64,000 nucleotides of DNA from Gammaproteobacteria bacterium (GTDB taxonomy: Bacteria > Pseudomonadota > Gammaproteobacteria > DSM-16500), in contig JACDDU010000004.1 in assembly GCA_013816845.1 (NCBI GenBank), positions 124,001 through 188,000 of the forward strand, read 5' to 3'. This document shows positions 36,502-44,880 of the stretch, piece by piece. The notes beneath the pieces are model-generated. The model had not been told where the DNA came from. It was given only the letters and a program-made list of their open reading frames with translations, and did no database searches. Numbering within the stretch: position 1 is the first letter of the stretch; each line of letters begins with the position of its first letter. The translations under genes were made by a program, and so were the position numbers.

Positions 36502-37683
36502 TCAAACCACTTGTCCTGCAGCCCATCCAGAGGACCATGCCCATTGAAAGTTATAGCCTCCTAACCAGCCTGTGACATCTAGTACTTCGCCGATAAAATA
36601 TAATCCCTTTTCATTCTGCGCCTCCATGGTTTTGGAAGAAATGAAATCACAATTGATGCCTCCCAGTGTGACTTCAGCAGTTCGATATCCTTCAGTACCA
36701 AATGGCATAATATGCCAAGTGTGAATTTTTTCGTTCAGTAGTTGATAGTCTTGTTTGCTTAACGATGCTAATTGCTTGGCAAGAAAATCAGTAGGAAAGA
36801 CCGTTTCTAAAAAACGTTTGGGTAAGTATTCAGATAAGATACTTTTTAATGCTTTTTTGGGGTCTTGCTGTCTTTTTTCTTGAAGATATTTAACAATCTC
36901 AAATTGGGGTAAAAGATTCATTTGAATATTTTCATTCGTTTGCCAATAGGATGAGATCTGTAATATGGCAGGACCACTTAAACCACGATGGGTAAAAATA
37001 ATATTTTCTGTAAAACTGATGTGTTCATTACTGGTGCAAGTGCTAAGAGAAATGCCTGCTAGCGGGGAAAACTTTCTTAATTCTGCAGCGGATAAAGTGA
37101 AAGGCACTAAGGCAGCCCTAGTTGGCCACACCGGGATATTAAACTGTTTAGCCACTTGATACCCAAATCCACTCGCTCCCATGGTCGGAATGGATAGGCC
37201 ACCACTTGCTATGACAAGCGATTGACATGAAATTTCATCGGTACTGATTTTGAGTTTAAAAAGCTTTGAGTGTATTTTTTCAATTTTAGTTATAGTTGTA
37301 TTCAATTGAATTTGGACCGAAGCTTTTTGACATTCAGTCAATAGCATATCAAGAATCGCTTTAGATTTATGATCACAAAAAAGTTGGCCGAGCGTCTTTT
37401 CATGGTAAGGAACTTTGTATTGATTAACGAGTTCAATGAAATCCCATTGAGTGTAACGACTTAATGCAGACTTACAAAAATGTTCATTATGCGAAATAAA
37501 ATGCTTCGGTGTTATCATCAAGTTTGTAAAATTACAACGGCCGCCACCCGACATTAAAATTTTTTTACCCGCTTTATTAGCGTGATCGAGAACTATAACT
37601 TTACGTTGGCGCTTGCCTGCTTCGATAGCACACATTAGCCCTGCAGCACCTGCTCCGATAATAACGACATCATAATTTTGCAT
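36502..37683 (-). CDS. HI0933/YhiN-family flavoprotein
   Basis: The product (393 aa from this start) begins MQNYDVVIIGAGAAGLMCAIE, a Rossmann FAD site. MSGGGRCNFTN and, near the end, GLYFIGEVLDVTGWLGGYN with the final FQWAWSSGWAAG are diagnostic of the HI0933/BaiN/YhiN family of NAD(P)/FAD oxidoreductases. The physiological substrate is not established. The open frame reaches 37731, but the ATG at 37683 lies directly before the FAD motif as in relatives. It is convergent with the thioredoxin-reductase-like gene. Confidence 0.9.
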   Translation of the reverse strand: MQNYDVVIIGAGAAGLMCAIEAGKRQRKVIVLDHANKAGKKILMSGGGRCNFTNLMITPKHFISHNEHFCKSALSRYTQWDFIELVNQYKVPYHEKTLGQLFCDHKSKAILDMLLTECQKASVQIQLNTTITKIEKIHSKLFKLKISTDEISCQSLVIASGGLSIPTMGASGFGYQVAKQFNIPVWPTRAALVPFTLSAAELRKFSPLAGISLSTCTSNEHISFTENIIFTHRGLSGPAILQISSYWQTNENIQMNLLPQFEIVKYLQEKRQQDPKKALKSILSEYLPKRFLETVFPTDFLAKQLASLSKQDYQLLNEKIHTWHIMPFGTEGYRTAEVTLGGINCDFISSKTMEAQNEKGLYFIGEVLDVTGWLGGYNFQWAWSSGWAAGQVV

Positions 37684-37833
37684 GAGATAGTATAATGAAA
37701 TGGAATTATAATTTGGTCGGTATAATACCATCTATTACGTAACAGCCTAGCAAAAATGTTATTAAAAACTTGTTACCTCCCTAGTCCTCCTCGATAATGA
37801 CGACCTAAAAATATAAAGAGGAGAGTTACAATA

Positions 37834-38826
37834 ATGATGAATAATAAAACTATTTTCTCTGTGGTGCCCTTAGCACTCTGCTTATTGACTAACGCACAGG
37901 CAGAAAAACTTATTTTTTCGGTGGATATTATTCGTCATGGTGATCGTACGCCCATTATCGAAGTGCCTTATTCGCCGCATCAATGGGTGGAGGGTTTAGG
38001 CGAATTAACTAAGACGGGTAAGCAACAAGAAGTAAGGCTAGGCACCGCGCTTCGTCAAACCTACATTAATCAAAATCATTTATTGCCTGCATTCTATGAT
38101 CCTAAAAGGATATACGTTCAATCTACTGACTTTAACCGAACCAAAGCGAGCGCTAAAGCTTTACTTGAAGGATTATATCCTCCATCGTCTCGGTTGCAAT
38201 TTAGTCAAAAAACTATACCTATTCATGTAGTAGCTCAAAAAAAGGTAACTACAATAGTTAAAACAAATGATGATTATTTTTGGCGTAAACAAACTCGCCC
38301 TATCCAAAACGATATTAAGCGCTGGTCAAAAGTCACAGGATTGGCCTTACAAAACAGATGGCAATTTTTTCATTTAGCAGACAATTTAGCAGTTCGACAC
38401 ATTCATCATGTTCCCCTGCCTTCCGGTATTTCTAATCGAGACGCACAAGAAATTTCTGCTTTGAATAATAAATTGTTTGTTCAAAGTTTTAAACAAAAAG
38501 AAAAAACAAATGCGATCGGAAATCCATTTTTATCTGTTGCCTTACGCTATCTTAATCAAGCAGCCCAAAATAAAAGTGATCTTAAATATGCTTTATTTTC
38601 TGGACATGACAGTACACTGATGAGTGTTATGAATATGTTGAACGTTCCATTAAACTATTTGCCACCCTATGCTTCACGTTTAAATATCGCGTTGATTGAA
38701 AAAGAGCAACAGTATTATGTCAAAGTCAGCTTTAACAATAAGATCGTTAAGCTACCATTTTGTCATGCGGATTTGTGTAAGTTAGCGACTTTTAATCAAT
38801 GGATAATGAACAATCAACACCATTAA
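37834..38826 (+). CDS. Periplasmic histidine acid phosphatase
   Basis: The 330-aa protein has a Sec signal peptide (about 1-23, ending AQA-EK). The histidine phosphatase motif RHGDRTP is at 34-40, with H35 as phospho-acceptor, and the HD motif SGHDST gives H258/D259. It hydrolyses phosphomonoesters in the periplasm or outside the cell. The size and motifs resemble the major acid phosphatase (Map) type of Legionella. The ribosome site AAGAGGAG precedes the ATG. Confidence 0.9.
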   Translation: MMNNKTIFSVVPLALCLLTNAQAEKLIFSVDIIRHGDRTPIIEVPYSPHQWVEGLGELTKTGKQQEVRLGTALRQTYINQNHLLPAFYDPKRIYVQSTDFNRTKASAKALLEGLYPPSSRLQFSQKTIPIHVVAQKKVTTIVKTNDDYFWRKQTRPIQNDIKRWSKVTGLALQNRWQFFHLADNLAVRHIHHVPLPSGISNRDAQEISALNNKLFVQSFKQKEKTNAIGNPFLSVALRYLNQAAQNKSDLKYALFSGHDSTLMSVMNMLNVPLNYLPPYASRLNIALIEKEQQYYVKVSFNNKIVKLPFCHADLCKLATFNQWIMNNQHH

Positions 38827-38839
38827 GAGTAATCTTGCA

Positions 38840-39802
38840 TTAGCCGCCAGTATAAGGCGGCTTAAGTTTAGGTGTTTTATATTTTTGTTTAGACCCATTT
38901 TCTTGTCGAAGTTCTTGTTCCTTCATTAATTTTTTCTTTTGGTGCTGAGCACTAAATAACTTAACTTCATTTTCTGCTTTTTCTTTTTCTATCATGGCTT
39001 TATCTTGATAGAATTGATTACATTTCATAACCAAGGGCTTCAATGTTTCTAAGGAAGTTGTGGAAAGATTATTAGCAGTATTAGCTTCAAGTAATTTTGC
39101 CATCATTAATGGATTTCTACCCGGTGCAAAAATAGCTCTTAATGACTCAATGGTTGCAAGGTTTTCTGCAGTAACATTTTCACCACGAGTAATCGCAATT
39201 ACTTTTTCAGTGGTTGGTTTGTTTTGCATTGATTTCTCTATTAAGGCAAGATTTTTTTCATGTGTTTTAGGAGTTTTCCCTAGGACCAATTTAGTTTTTA
39301 TGCGGTTGAAATTGTTTTGTTGATGTTGATCAATCGCTTGAGCAGTTTTTTGGAAAGCAACTGTTGCCTCTTTTAACTGCACAATATTGTCAGCAATCGT
39401 AGACTGTAATCCACCAATGACCTCATCTAAATCTTTAATGGCTGAATTTAAATTTAAGTCGTCATTAATTTTTGGGTTTGACTGAGATTGACGTTGGATT
39501 TCAGCTTTTTGATATTTGAGTTGTTGTTCTTGCAATTGTTCCTTTCGCTTAATACAAAATTCCACCAATCTTTTTTCTTCAATTTCATCTAGCCGTTCAA
39601 TTTTCTTTTCGAGATTAAGATACAGTTGCAAAATTTTTTCTATATATACTTCGCATGCGATAAGATCATTTTCTAAAAGCTGATCTTGTAATGCTGTGAT
39701 TTTTCTTTTAATGGGACCGTCTATTGTCATAGCCCACATAAAATCGGTAGGGGATTGGGGCGCAAGCATGAGTTGATTAAATTGATATTGATCGAATACC
39801 AC
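38840..39802 (-). CDS. Unrecognised coiled-coil protein, 320 aa, effector-like
   Basis: The protein is soluble and highly charged, with long coiled coils (about 60-165 and 265-300; e.g. LYLNLEKKIERLDEIEEKRL). The C-terminus is basic and proline-containing (KQKYKTPKLKPPYTGG). There is no signal peptide or known domain. The start is GTG at 39802, with GGGAG 7 bp upstream. A PmrA-like repeat and a perfect TATAAT lie upstream. This, with two similar neighbours, suggests a small effector cluster, though this is unproven. Confidence 0.78.
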   Translation of the reverse strand: MVFDQYQFNQLMLAPQSPTDFMWAMTIDGPIKRKITALQDQLLENDLIACEVYIEKILQLYLNLEKKIERLDEIEEKRLVEFCIKRKEQLQEQQLKYQKAEIQRQSQSNPKINDDLNLNSAIKDLDEVIGGLQSTIADNIVQLKEATVAFQKTAQAIDQHQQNNFNRIKTKLVLGKTPKTHEKNLALIEKSMQNKPTTEKVIAITRGENVTAENLATIESLRAIFAPGRNPLMMAKLLEANTANNLSTTSLETLKPLVMKCNQFYQDKAMIEKEKAENEVKLFSAQHQKKKLMKEQELRQENGSKQKYKTPKLKPPYTGG

Positions 39803-39838
39803 AGTTACTCTCCCTTCGTTTTATTTGCTTCTAGTCTT

Positions 39839-39871
39839 ATTATAAAAGGTAAGCCTTAATAAATACTTAAA
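39839..39871 (-). promoter_or_regulatory. PmrA-like box and -10 hexamer upstream of 320-aa gene
   Basis: On the minus strand TTTAAG-N5-ATTAAG (39871-39855) matches the PmrA consensus at all but one of its 12 fixed positions. It is followed after exactly 10 bp by TATAAT (39844-39839). The layout is the same as upstream of the genes at 18399 and 53070. Confidence 0.58.
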
Positions 39872-39912
39872 AAAGCTATAAATATCATTTTTTTAGAGCA
39901 ATATTCAATAGG

Positions 39913-40701
39913 TTACCTGGGATTATATCGTATTTCTTCACTTAATCCTTCTCTCTCAGGGAAGGAATCTTTCTTTTTCCAGAAGTGCAGCTTTCTAAAG
40001 GCATGATGGTGATGTTTCAGCTTTGGCTTCTCGAGAACTTCTTTTGTCAAGGTTGAAAGAATTTGCTCAGATTGATAAAAAGCTCTACCCATTGGGTTTT
40101 CATTATTTTTTTCTTCTTCTTTATCAAAGGCTACCATGGTAGAAGATGGTGTTAATGCGTTCACTTTTTCTGTCAATGCTTTCATCTGTATCGTGAGGAG
40201 AAGAAGCATATCATGAACAGATTCCAATTCAGCTTTGTTGTCTTTTAATTCCTGGCATTCCAGGGTGCATAATAAGGATTTTTCGAATGAATCAACGGTT
40301 GAATCCATTGCACCAAGAATACGTTGATTGTAACTGAGCGGAATCGTGCCAAGTGCAATGGCCCAGGCAATGAATGAGGTTAGAAGGGGTACGACTAAGG
40401 GAAGTAAAGCCCCGCCAGTAAAAGCAATAATGATCCCCACAATAATGGTACTTACTACCGCTGTTATCCAAAAAGTATATTTCGAACGCTTTAATCGTTC
40501 TTTGATAATACTGCGATCGACAATTGGATAAATCCGATCCGCTTCTATTTCCAGTTTTTCGGATAGATTTTTAATAATCGTGGGATCAGGGTTATGCTTT
40601 TTAATAAAACCATCAAGAGTTTGTTGAATGAATTCGGGTCGTTGCTTATGCAGCTTTTTTTTAAGTTTTTTTTCGATCCATTGATCAATAAATTTAAACA
40701 T
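39913..40701 (-). CDS. Unrecognised protein with membrane hairpin, 262 aa
   Basis: A basic N-terminus (KKLKKKLHKQRPEF) precedes a helical part and a strongly hydrophobic hairpin of two segments (about 75-122, VSTIIVGIIIAFTGGALLPL). Residues 130-190 are helical (ELKDNKAELESVHDM), and the tail is very basic and His-rich (KLKHHHHAFRKLHFWKKK). No known domain. AAGGAT precedes the ATG. It sits between two other unrecognised genes on the same strand and could be a membrane-targeted effector. Confidence 0.76.
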   Translation of the reverse strand: MFKFIDQWIEKKLKKKLHKQRPEFIQQTLDGFIKKHNPDPTIIKNLSEKLEIEADRIYPIVDRSIIKERLKRSKYTFWITAVVSTIIVGIIIAFTGGALLPLVVPLLTSFIAWAIALGTIPLSYNQRILGAMDSTVDSFEKSLLCTLECQELKDNKAELESVHDMLLLLTIQMKALTEKVNALTPSSTMVAFDKEEEKNNENPMGRAFYQSEQILSTLTKEVLEKPKLKHHHHAFRKLHFWKKKDSFPEREGLSEEIRYNPR

Positions 40702-40768
40702 AAAGCCATCCTTAGCTTAAATCACCTCTTTTAAAATTAACTCTTATTGGGTTGTAAATAAAGTTTTT

Positions 40769-40815
40769 ATTTGACGATCCTAAAGCTAGCAAGCGTTTTG
40801 CAAGGATCGTCAAAT
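40769..40815. repeat. 13-bp perfect inverted repeat
   Basis: ATTTGACGATCCT (40769-40781) is exactly complementary to 40803-40815, with a 21-nt spacer. A second, shorter repeat GGCCCA/TGGGCC lies just beyond (40819-40841). Both fall in the 192-bp gap between two unrecognised minus-strand genes, without T-runs. Confidence 0.6.
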
Positions 40816-40893
40816 AATGGCCCAAGGCGATTTAATGGGCCGTATTGATTTATCTTTTAGTAATAATAAAACCTTTGAATTTGAGTAAAAAAA

Positions 40894-42198
40894 TCAAATT
40901 GCATAGCGAGTCTTTGTGGCAGTAAATGAGGGGTCCGCAATTTCAGTTATATCAATTAAGTTTTTTGCCACGGCTTTTTCGCGCCCATTATAAAATAATC
41001 CAATGCCACTTACTGCTAACGCACCTGCGATAGAGAGTCCAAGTAAGCTTCCTCCTGATGTTAAAGGAGCAGCAGTCACTGAAATAATACTGACTGCAAT
41101 ACTTGCGACCGTTAACAACCCACCAACGAAAGCCTGCCAAAGGCTTGCCTTACCTATGGATTTATTCCATGCATGCCACCGTAATGTGTTCACCGCTTTA
41201 GTATCATGCGGATTTTTAATAACATCCAAACCGAGGTTGAGTGACTCTTTTAATAAAAGCAAATCCTCAGGCTTAGTCAAGGAGTTCAATAAATGCGTAC
41301 CATTCTCATATAAATCTATACAGGCTTGGTGCATGGGGGTTGATGTCGATACATAGTGGTCTGCTTCTTTTAATACTGAATATAATAAATCATGGCAAGC
41401 TAAGTTAGTGAAATCATGGGGATGCTTAAGCTCCCAATGATGCAGTGAAATTTTATCGATGTATTTATCTAAATAACCCCGCCCTTTCCCTGCAGCATGA
41501 AAAAAATTAGGCAGGAATTGATAAACCATATTGGTATTGTTGCCAGAAGAGATTACATAGTTAATCATTTGAGAAATTTGGTTTTCACCCTGTTTACTAG
41601 GAGTAAATCGATCCTTATAGTTTCTTTGATTAAAAGGATTATAAGATGAAGCAATATCGGCAATAACAATTGCGTCAGTAGTCATTGCATTTAAAATTTT
41701 AGCATAAGTATTTTTCATTATTTCATAAAGAACATCGGTAGGATCATGTGGATTTCGTCCAAGATTTAAAACACTACCTAATTCAATGATTAATTCATCA
41801 TATTGATTACCCAAGGATGAGAATGCGGGATAGGGTTGTGTAACAAATATTATTTTACTATCGCTATTAAGAGCACGTATTTTGTCGATTGCTTCTACAT
41901 ACTCTAATTGCAACGCATTAAATAAGAGAGGTGTATGGATTTTAATGAATGCTTTGCGTTCATTAAAATCCTTAACTTCAGCCATTTTTTTAAAAAAATA
42001 TTTTAAGTAGTTACTGCTTAGGCCGATAATGATACTTTCAGACTTTTTTAGACTGTCGGTCGTGCAATCTAAAGACAGAGAGATTTCATGAGATGGCAAG
42101 TGTAGGGGAGGCCCTTGTAATATTAAAGCTGGATGGTATTCACCCTCGTAATAAGTTCCAAGGATGTTAATATTATTATTTTCAAGTATGGGTTGCAT
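40894..42198 (-). CDS. Unrecognised 434-aa protein, weakly SGNH-hydrolase-like, with C-terminal membrane segments
   Basis: Residues 1-230 show a spacing reminiscent of SGNH hydrolases: IIIGLSSNYL (like the GxND block), KIIFVTQPYPAF, and DRFTPSKQGENQIS in the place of the final DxxHPSxxG block, where the catalytic His would be Thr. If related, it may be inactive. The middle is helical (LHHWELKHPHDF), and the C-terminus has a hydrophobic hairpin (about 355-415, LWQAFVGGLLTVASIAVS). There is no signal peptide. AAGGA precedes the ATG. It is first of three unrecognised minus-strand genes. The SGNH link is tentative. Confidence 0.7.
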   Translation of the reverse strand: MQPILENNNINILGTYYEGEYHPALILQGPPLHLPSHEISLSLDCTTDSLKKSESIIIGLSSNYLKYFFKKMAEVKDFNERKAFIKIHTPLLFNALQLEYVEAIDKIRALNSDSKIIFVTQPYPAFSSLGNQYDELIIELGSVLNLGRNPHDPTDVLYEIMKNTYAKILNAMTTDAIVIADIASSYNPFNQRNYKDRFTPSKQGENQISQMINYVISSGNNTNMVYQFLPNFFHAAGKGRGYLDKYIDKISLHHWELKHPHDFTNLACHDLLYSVLKEADHYVSTSTPMHQACIDLYENGTHLLNSLTKPEDLLLLKESLNLGLDVIKNPHDTKAVNTLRWHAWNKSIGKASLWQAFVGGLLTVASIAVSIISVTAAPLTSGGSLLGLSIAGALAVSGIGLFYNGREKAVAKNLIDITEIADPSFTATKTRYAI

Positions 42199-42385
42199 GG
42201 TTAATCCTTCGTGGTTACATATCCATGAATAGTGATCGACTTATTGAGCGTGCATTCAAATTACACGAATAAAGACAGGGAGTGTATCAAAAGTTAGGAA
42301 GCGGTCCCATTATTTTTTTAACTTGTGACTGGTATCAATTATTTAAAGTGCTAAAATCTATAAAATTGAAATAATGGGAAATCGA

Positions 42386-42841
42386 ATGAAAATTTGGGTT
42401 GATGCTGATGCCTGTCCTAATGTAATTAAACAAATCATTTTTCGCGCTGCCAATCGGATGAAGGTTCATGTTTTGTTAATTTCTAATCACCCCATTTCTT
42501 TACCTCATTCACCTTATATTAAACAAATCCAAGTCCCCGCAGGCTTTGATAAGGCCGATGATAAAATTGTTTTAGATTCGCAACCGGGTGATTTAATTAT
42601 AACCGGGGATATACCTCTTGCTTCGCTCATTGTTGAGAAAGGCGGTCATGTTCTCAATCCGCGCGGCGAACAATATTCCCCACAAAACATTAAACAACGG
42701 TTAGCATTTCGCAATCAAAGTGAGGCACTTAGGAGCAGCGGGATTAAGACAGAAGGTCCTGCAAAAATTACGAAAAGAGAGATTGCATTGTTTGGGAATG
42801 CACTCGACAAAATTTTAACTAAGTTAAAATTAAAACCTTAA
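42386..42841 (+). CDS. YaiI/YqxD family protein (UPF0178, DUF188)
   Basis: The 151-aa protein begins KIWVDADACPNVIKQII and contains AGFDKADDKIV, GDLIITGDIPLA and NPRGEQYSPQNI. These are the conserved blocks of the YaiI/YqxD family, PIN-like proteins with acidic residues and proposed nuclease activity. The open frame begins at 42374, but all relatives start just before the IWVDADACP block, so 42386 is preferred. It is convergent with the DUF748 gene (4-bp overlap). Confidence 0.9.
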   Translation: MKIWVDADACPNVIKQIIFRAANRMKVHVLLISNHPISLPHSPYIKQIQVPAGFDKADDKIVLDSQPGDLIITGDIPLASLIVEKGGHVLNPRGEQYSPQNIKQRLAFRNQSEALRSSGIKTEGPAKITKREIALFGNALDKILTKLKLKP

Positions 42842-43908
42842 GTTGATGACTTACCAATTCTAATATCACGCATTGCGATCGTATGATCAATTTGCGGTAA
42901 AAGTGCTTGAATGAAGGCATGTCTTAGCGTATAGCCAATAATAGAAAGGACACTCGTATCAGGATCATCAATCTGTCCTTCAATCATGATTTTAGTAGCG
43001 ATCGTTTGCTTCTTTGGGTTAGTAACAATTTTAGCAACTAGTTCCAATGCACCTTTATATAAGGTTTCCACTGGTCCCATATCTTTTTCAGGGTCGATAA
43101 TTTGTAAATTTTTGACAATAGGTTTTGCGTAGCCTTTAACTAAACCTTTGGTCGCTGCTGCTTCAACAAATAAACTAAAGTTTCCATCCTTAACGTCAAT
43201 GGCTGAAAAATGTTTCAAGAATGCATTTGCTTTGTTGATTTGCATCGCTTCTATCGACCCATTCAATAAGAAGGTTGGTTGTGAGCTAAAAGGATCAAAG
43301 CGGCCTTTGATCATAACCCGGGCGCCATCAATTGTTTTACCTGTACCAGAAAACTTCGATGCTAAAGTTTGTTTACTTCTTAAAGCATTTTGCATATTTT
43401 CGATATCAAAATTAATATTTTTTAAATATAAATTAAAAGGCGGATTTCCTGTAAAACTTCGTAGGGCGAGCGTGCCGTCCTGTACGTCAACATGGTTAAA
43501 GTTTAACGGAAATAGAGCTTTAACAGCTTTTTGCCATTCATTATCAATGCTGAGTTGCTCATTTTTTTCATTAGGATCCATTACAAAATTAATGCGGGGT
43601 TGATAAGCTTTAATTTTTCCAACAAACATACCATGGAGTAAAGCTTTCCATTGTAGCGATAGGTCGATCGCCTTGGCAGAGAAAAATGGCACGGGAATAT
43701 TTTTATTTACTTTATAAAGGGCAATATCTTTAATAGTGTAACTACCACGATATAAATGAACATCAAGGTCACGAATTTTTACGCGATACTCAGGAATTTT
43801 ATTAATGCGATGTTCAGCATACTGGATGAGTGCGTAAGGAAGAGCTAATCGAAATGCTATTAATAAGCCGAGTAGCACGATTAAACTAAATTTTAAATAT
43901 TTAGACAT
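42838..43908 (-). CDS. DUF748 domain envelope protein (AsmA-like)
   Basis: The 356-aa protein has one N-terminal membrane anchor (about 5-25) and a long beta-rich periplasmic part (YRVKIRDLDVHLYRGSYTIKDIALY, SAKAIDLSLQWKALLHG). This is the pattern of DUF748, part of the AsmA/TamB-like lipid-transfer superfamily. The ending is typical too (LSIIGYTLRHAFIQALLPQIDH). A role in outer-membrane homeostasis is inferred from the family. Confidence 0.85.
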   Translation of the reverse strand: MSKYLKFSLIVLLGLLIAFRLALPYALIQYAEHRINKIPEYRVKIRDLDVHLYRGSYTIKDIALYKVNKNIPVPFFSAKAIDLSLQWKALLHGMFVGKIKAYQPRINFVMDPNEKNEQLSIDNEWQKAVKALFPLNFNHVDVQDGTLALRSFTGNPPFNLYLKNINFDIENMQNALRSKQTLASKFSGTGKTIDGARVMIKGRFDPFSSQPTFLLNGSIEAMQINKANAFLKHFSAIDVKDGNFSLFVEAAATKGLVKGYAKPIVKNLQIIDPEKDMGPVETLYKGALELVAKIVTNPKKQTIATKIMIEGQIDDPDTSVLSIIGYTLRHAFIQALLPQIDHTIAMRDIRIGKSST

Positions 43909-44063
43909 GATTGAATGAAGTGGGTAAAAATTGGAAAGAATAGTATATCAAAAAATTTCAAGAAAATCTTTATCTAGGGTTAAAGCATAAAAATATCAAT
44001 TAATACATTTATTTAGAAAAATGTCTCAATTAATTAATAGAAAATTCCTTTGAGGTGCCGAAT

Positions 44064-44855
44064 ATGCCTATGATGAAAGCTAATGGAGCCAACTTTTACT
44101 ATGAGTTGCACGGAGAAGGTCATCCACTCATTCTTATTGCTGGCTATACTTGTGACCATCTTTTCTGGATTCCATTACTCGGTATATTAAGTCAATTTTT
44201 CCAAGTCCTTTTATTTGATAATCGAGGCGTCGGATGTACAGCGGATGATGGTAGAGTTTTATCGGGCGAATTGCTGGCGAACGATGTGATGGAATTGGCA
44301 AGTCTTCTTAACCTTAAGCAACCGCATATTATTGGACAATCGATGGGCGGTATGATTGCTCAATATATTGCTGCTTTATATCCAGATCGTATTAGTAAAG
44401 TTGGGATCTTATCTGCTCCCGCACAAATTCGGAATGTAACCTTGTTCAGTTTGAAATCTCTTATGATGATGCGTGAAAAGAATATAGATTTTGACATTGC
44501 TTTTGCAGCTTCATTTCCTTGGTTTTACGGCAAAAAATTTTTGCAAAAAGAAAGTAAAATTGCTTCTATTAAAAAATTGGTATTAGCAAGGGAGAACCCA
44601 CAATCACTTGTAAATCAAAAGCGCCAACTTGATTTGTTAGCAACGCTAGATACCCATGAACATTTAACTAAAATTCAAGCACCCACCCTAATAGGCTATG
44701 GTAAGCAAGACTTGATGGTTTTACCCAGCCAAGTGAAAAGCATGGCTCGTCAAATACCACAATCAACAATCATTGCATTTAATTGTGCGCATGCAATCGT
44801 AGAGGAAGTACCTAATGAATTAAGTAATACTTTATTAGAATTTTTACAATCCTAA
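44064..44855 (+). CDS. Alpha/beta-fold hydrolase
   Basis: The 263-aa enzyme has the nucleophile elbow GQSMGG (S93), the acid in YGKQDLMVLP and the His in NCAHAIVEE, plus LILIAGYT as the oxyanion strand and FDNRGVG. It is closest in look to 3-oxoadipate enol-lactonase or esterase-like hydrolases; the substrate is unknown. The frame opens at a GTG at 44055, but the ATG at 44064 has TTGAGG 8 bp upstream and is preferred. Confidence 0.9.
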   Translation: MPMMKANGANFYYELHGEGHPLILIAGYTCDHLFWIPLLGILSQFFQVLLFDNRGVGCTADDGRVLSGELLANDVMELASLLNLKQPHIIGQSMGGMIAQYIAALYPDRISKVGILSAPAQIRNVTLFSLKSLMMMREKNIDFDIAFAASFPWFYGKKFLQKESKIASIKKLVLARENPQSLVNQKRQLDLLATLDTHEHLTKIQAPTLIGYGKQDLMVLPSQVKSMARQIPQSTIIAFNCAHAIVEEVPNELSNTLLEFLQS

Positions 44856-44880
44856 TTTTCTAGAAAGTAATATGATAATA

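Noticed and set aside
43148-43603. Plus-strand 151-codon frame opposite the DUF748 gene
   Set aside because: Antisense shadow; the opposite frame has clear family features and this one has none.
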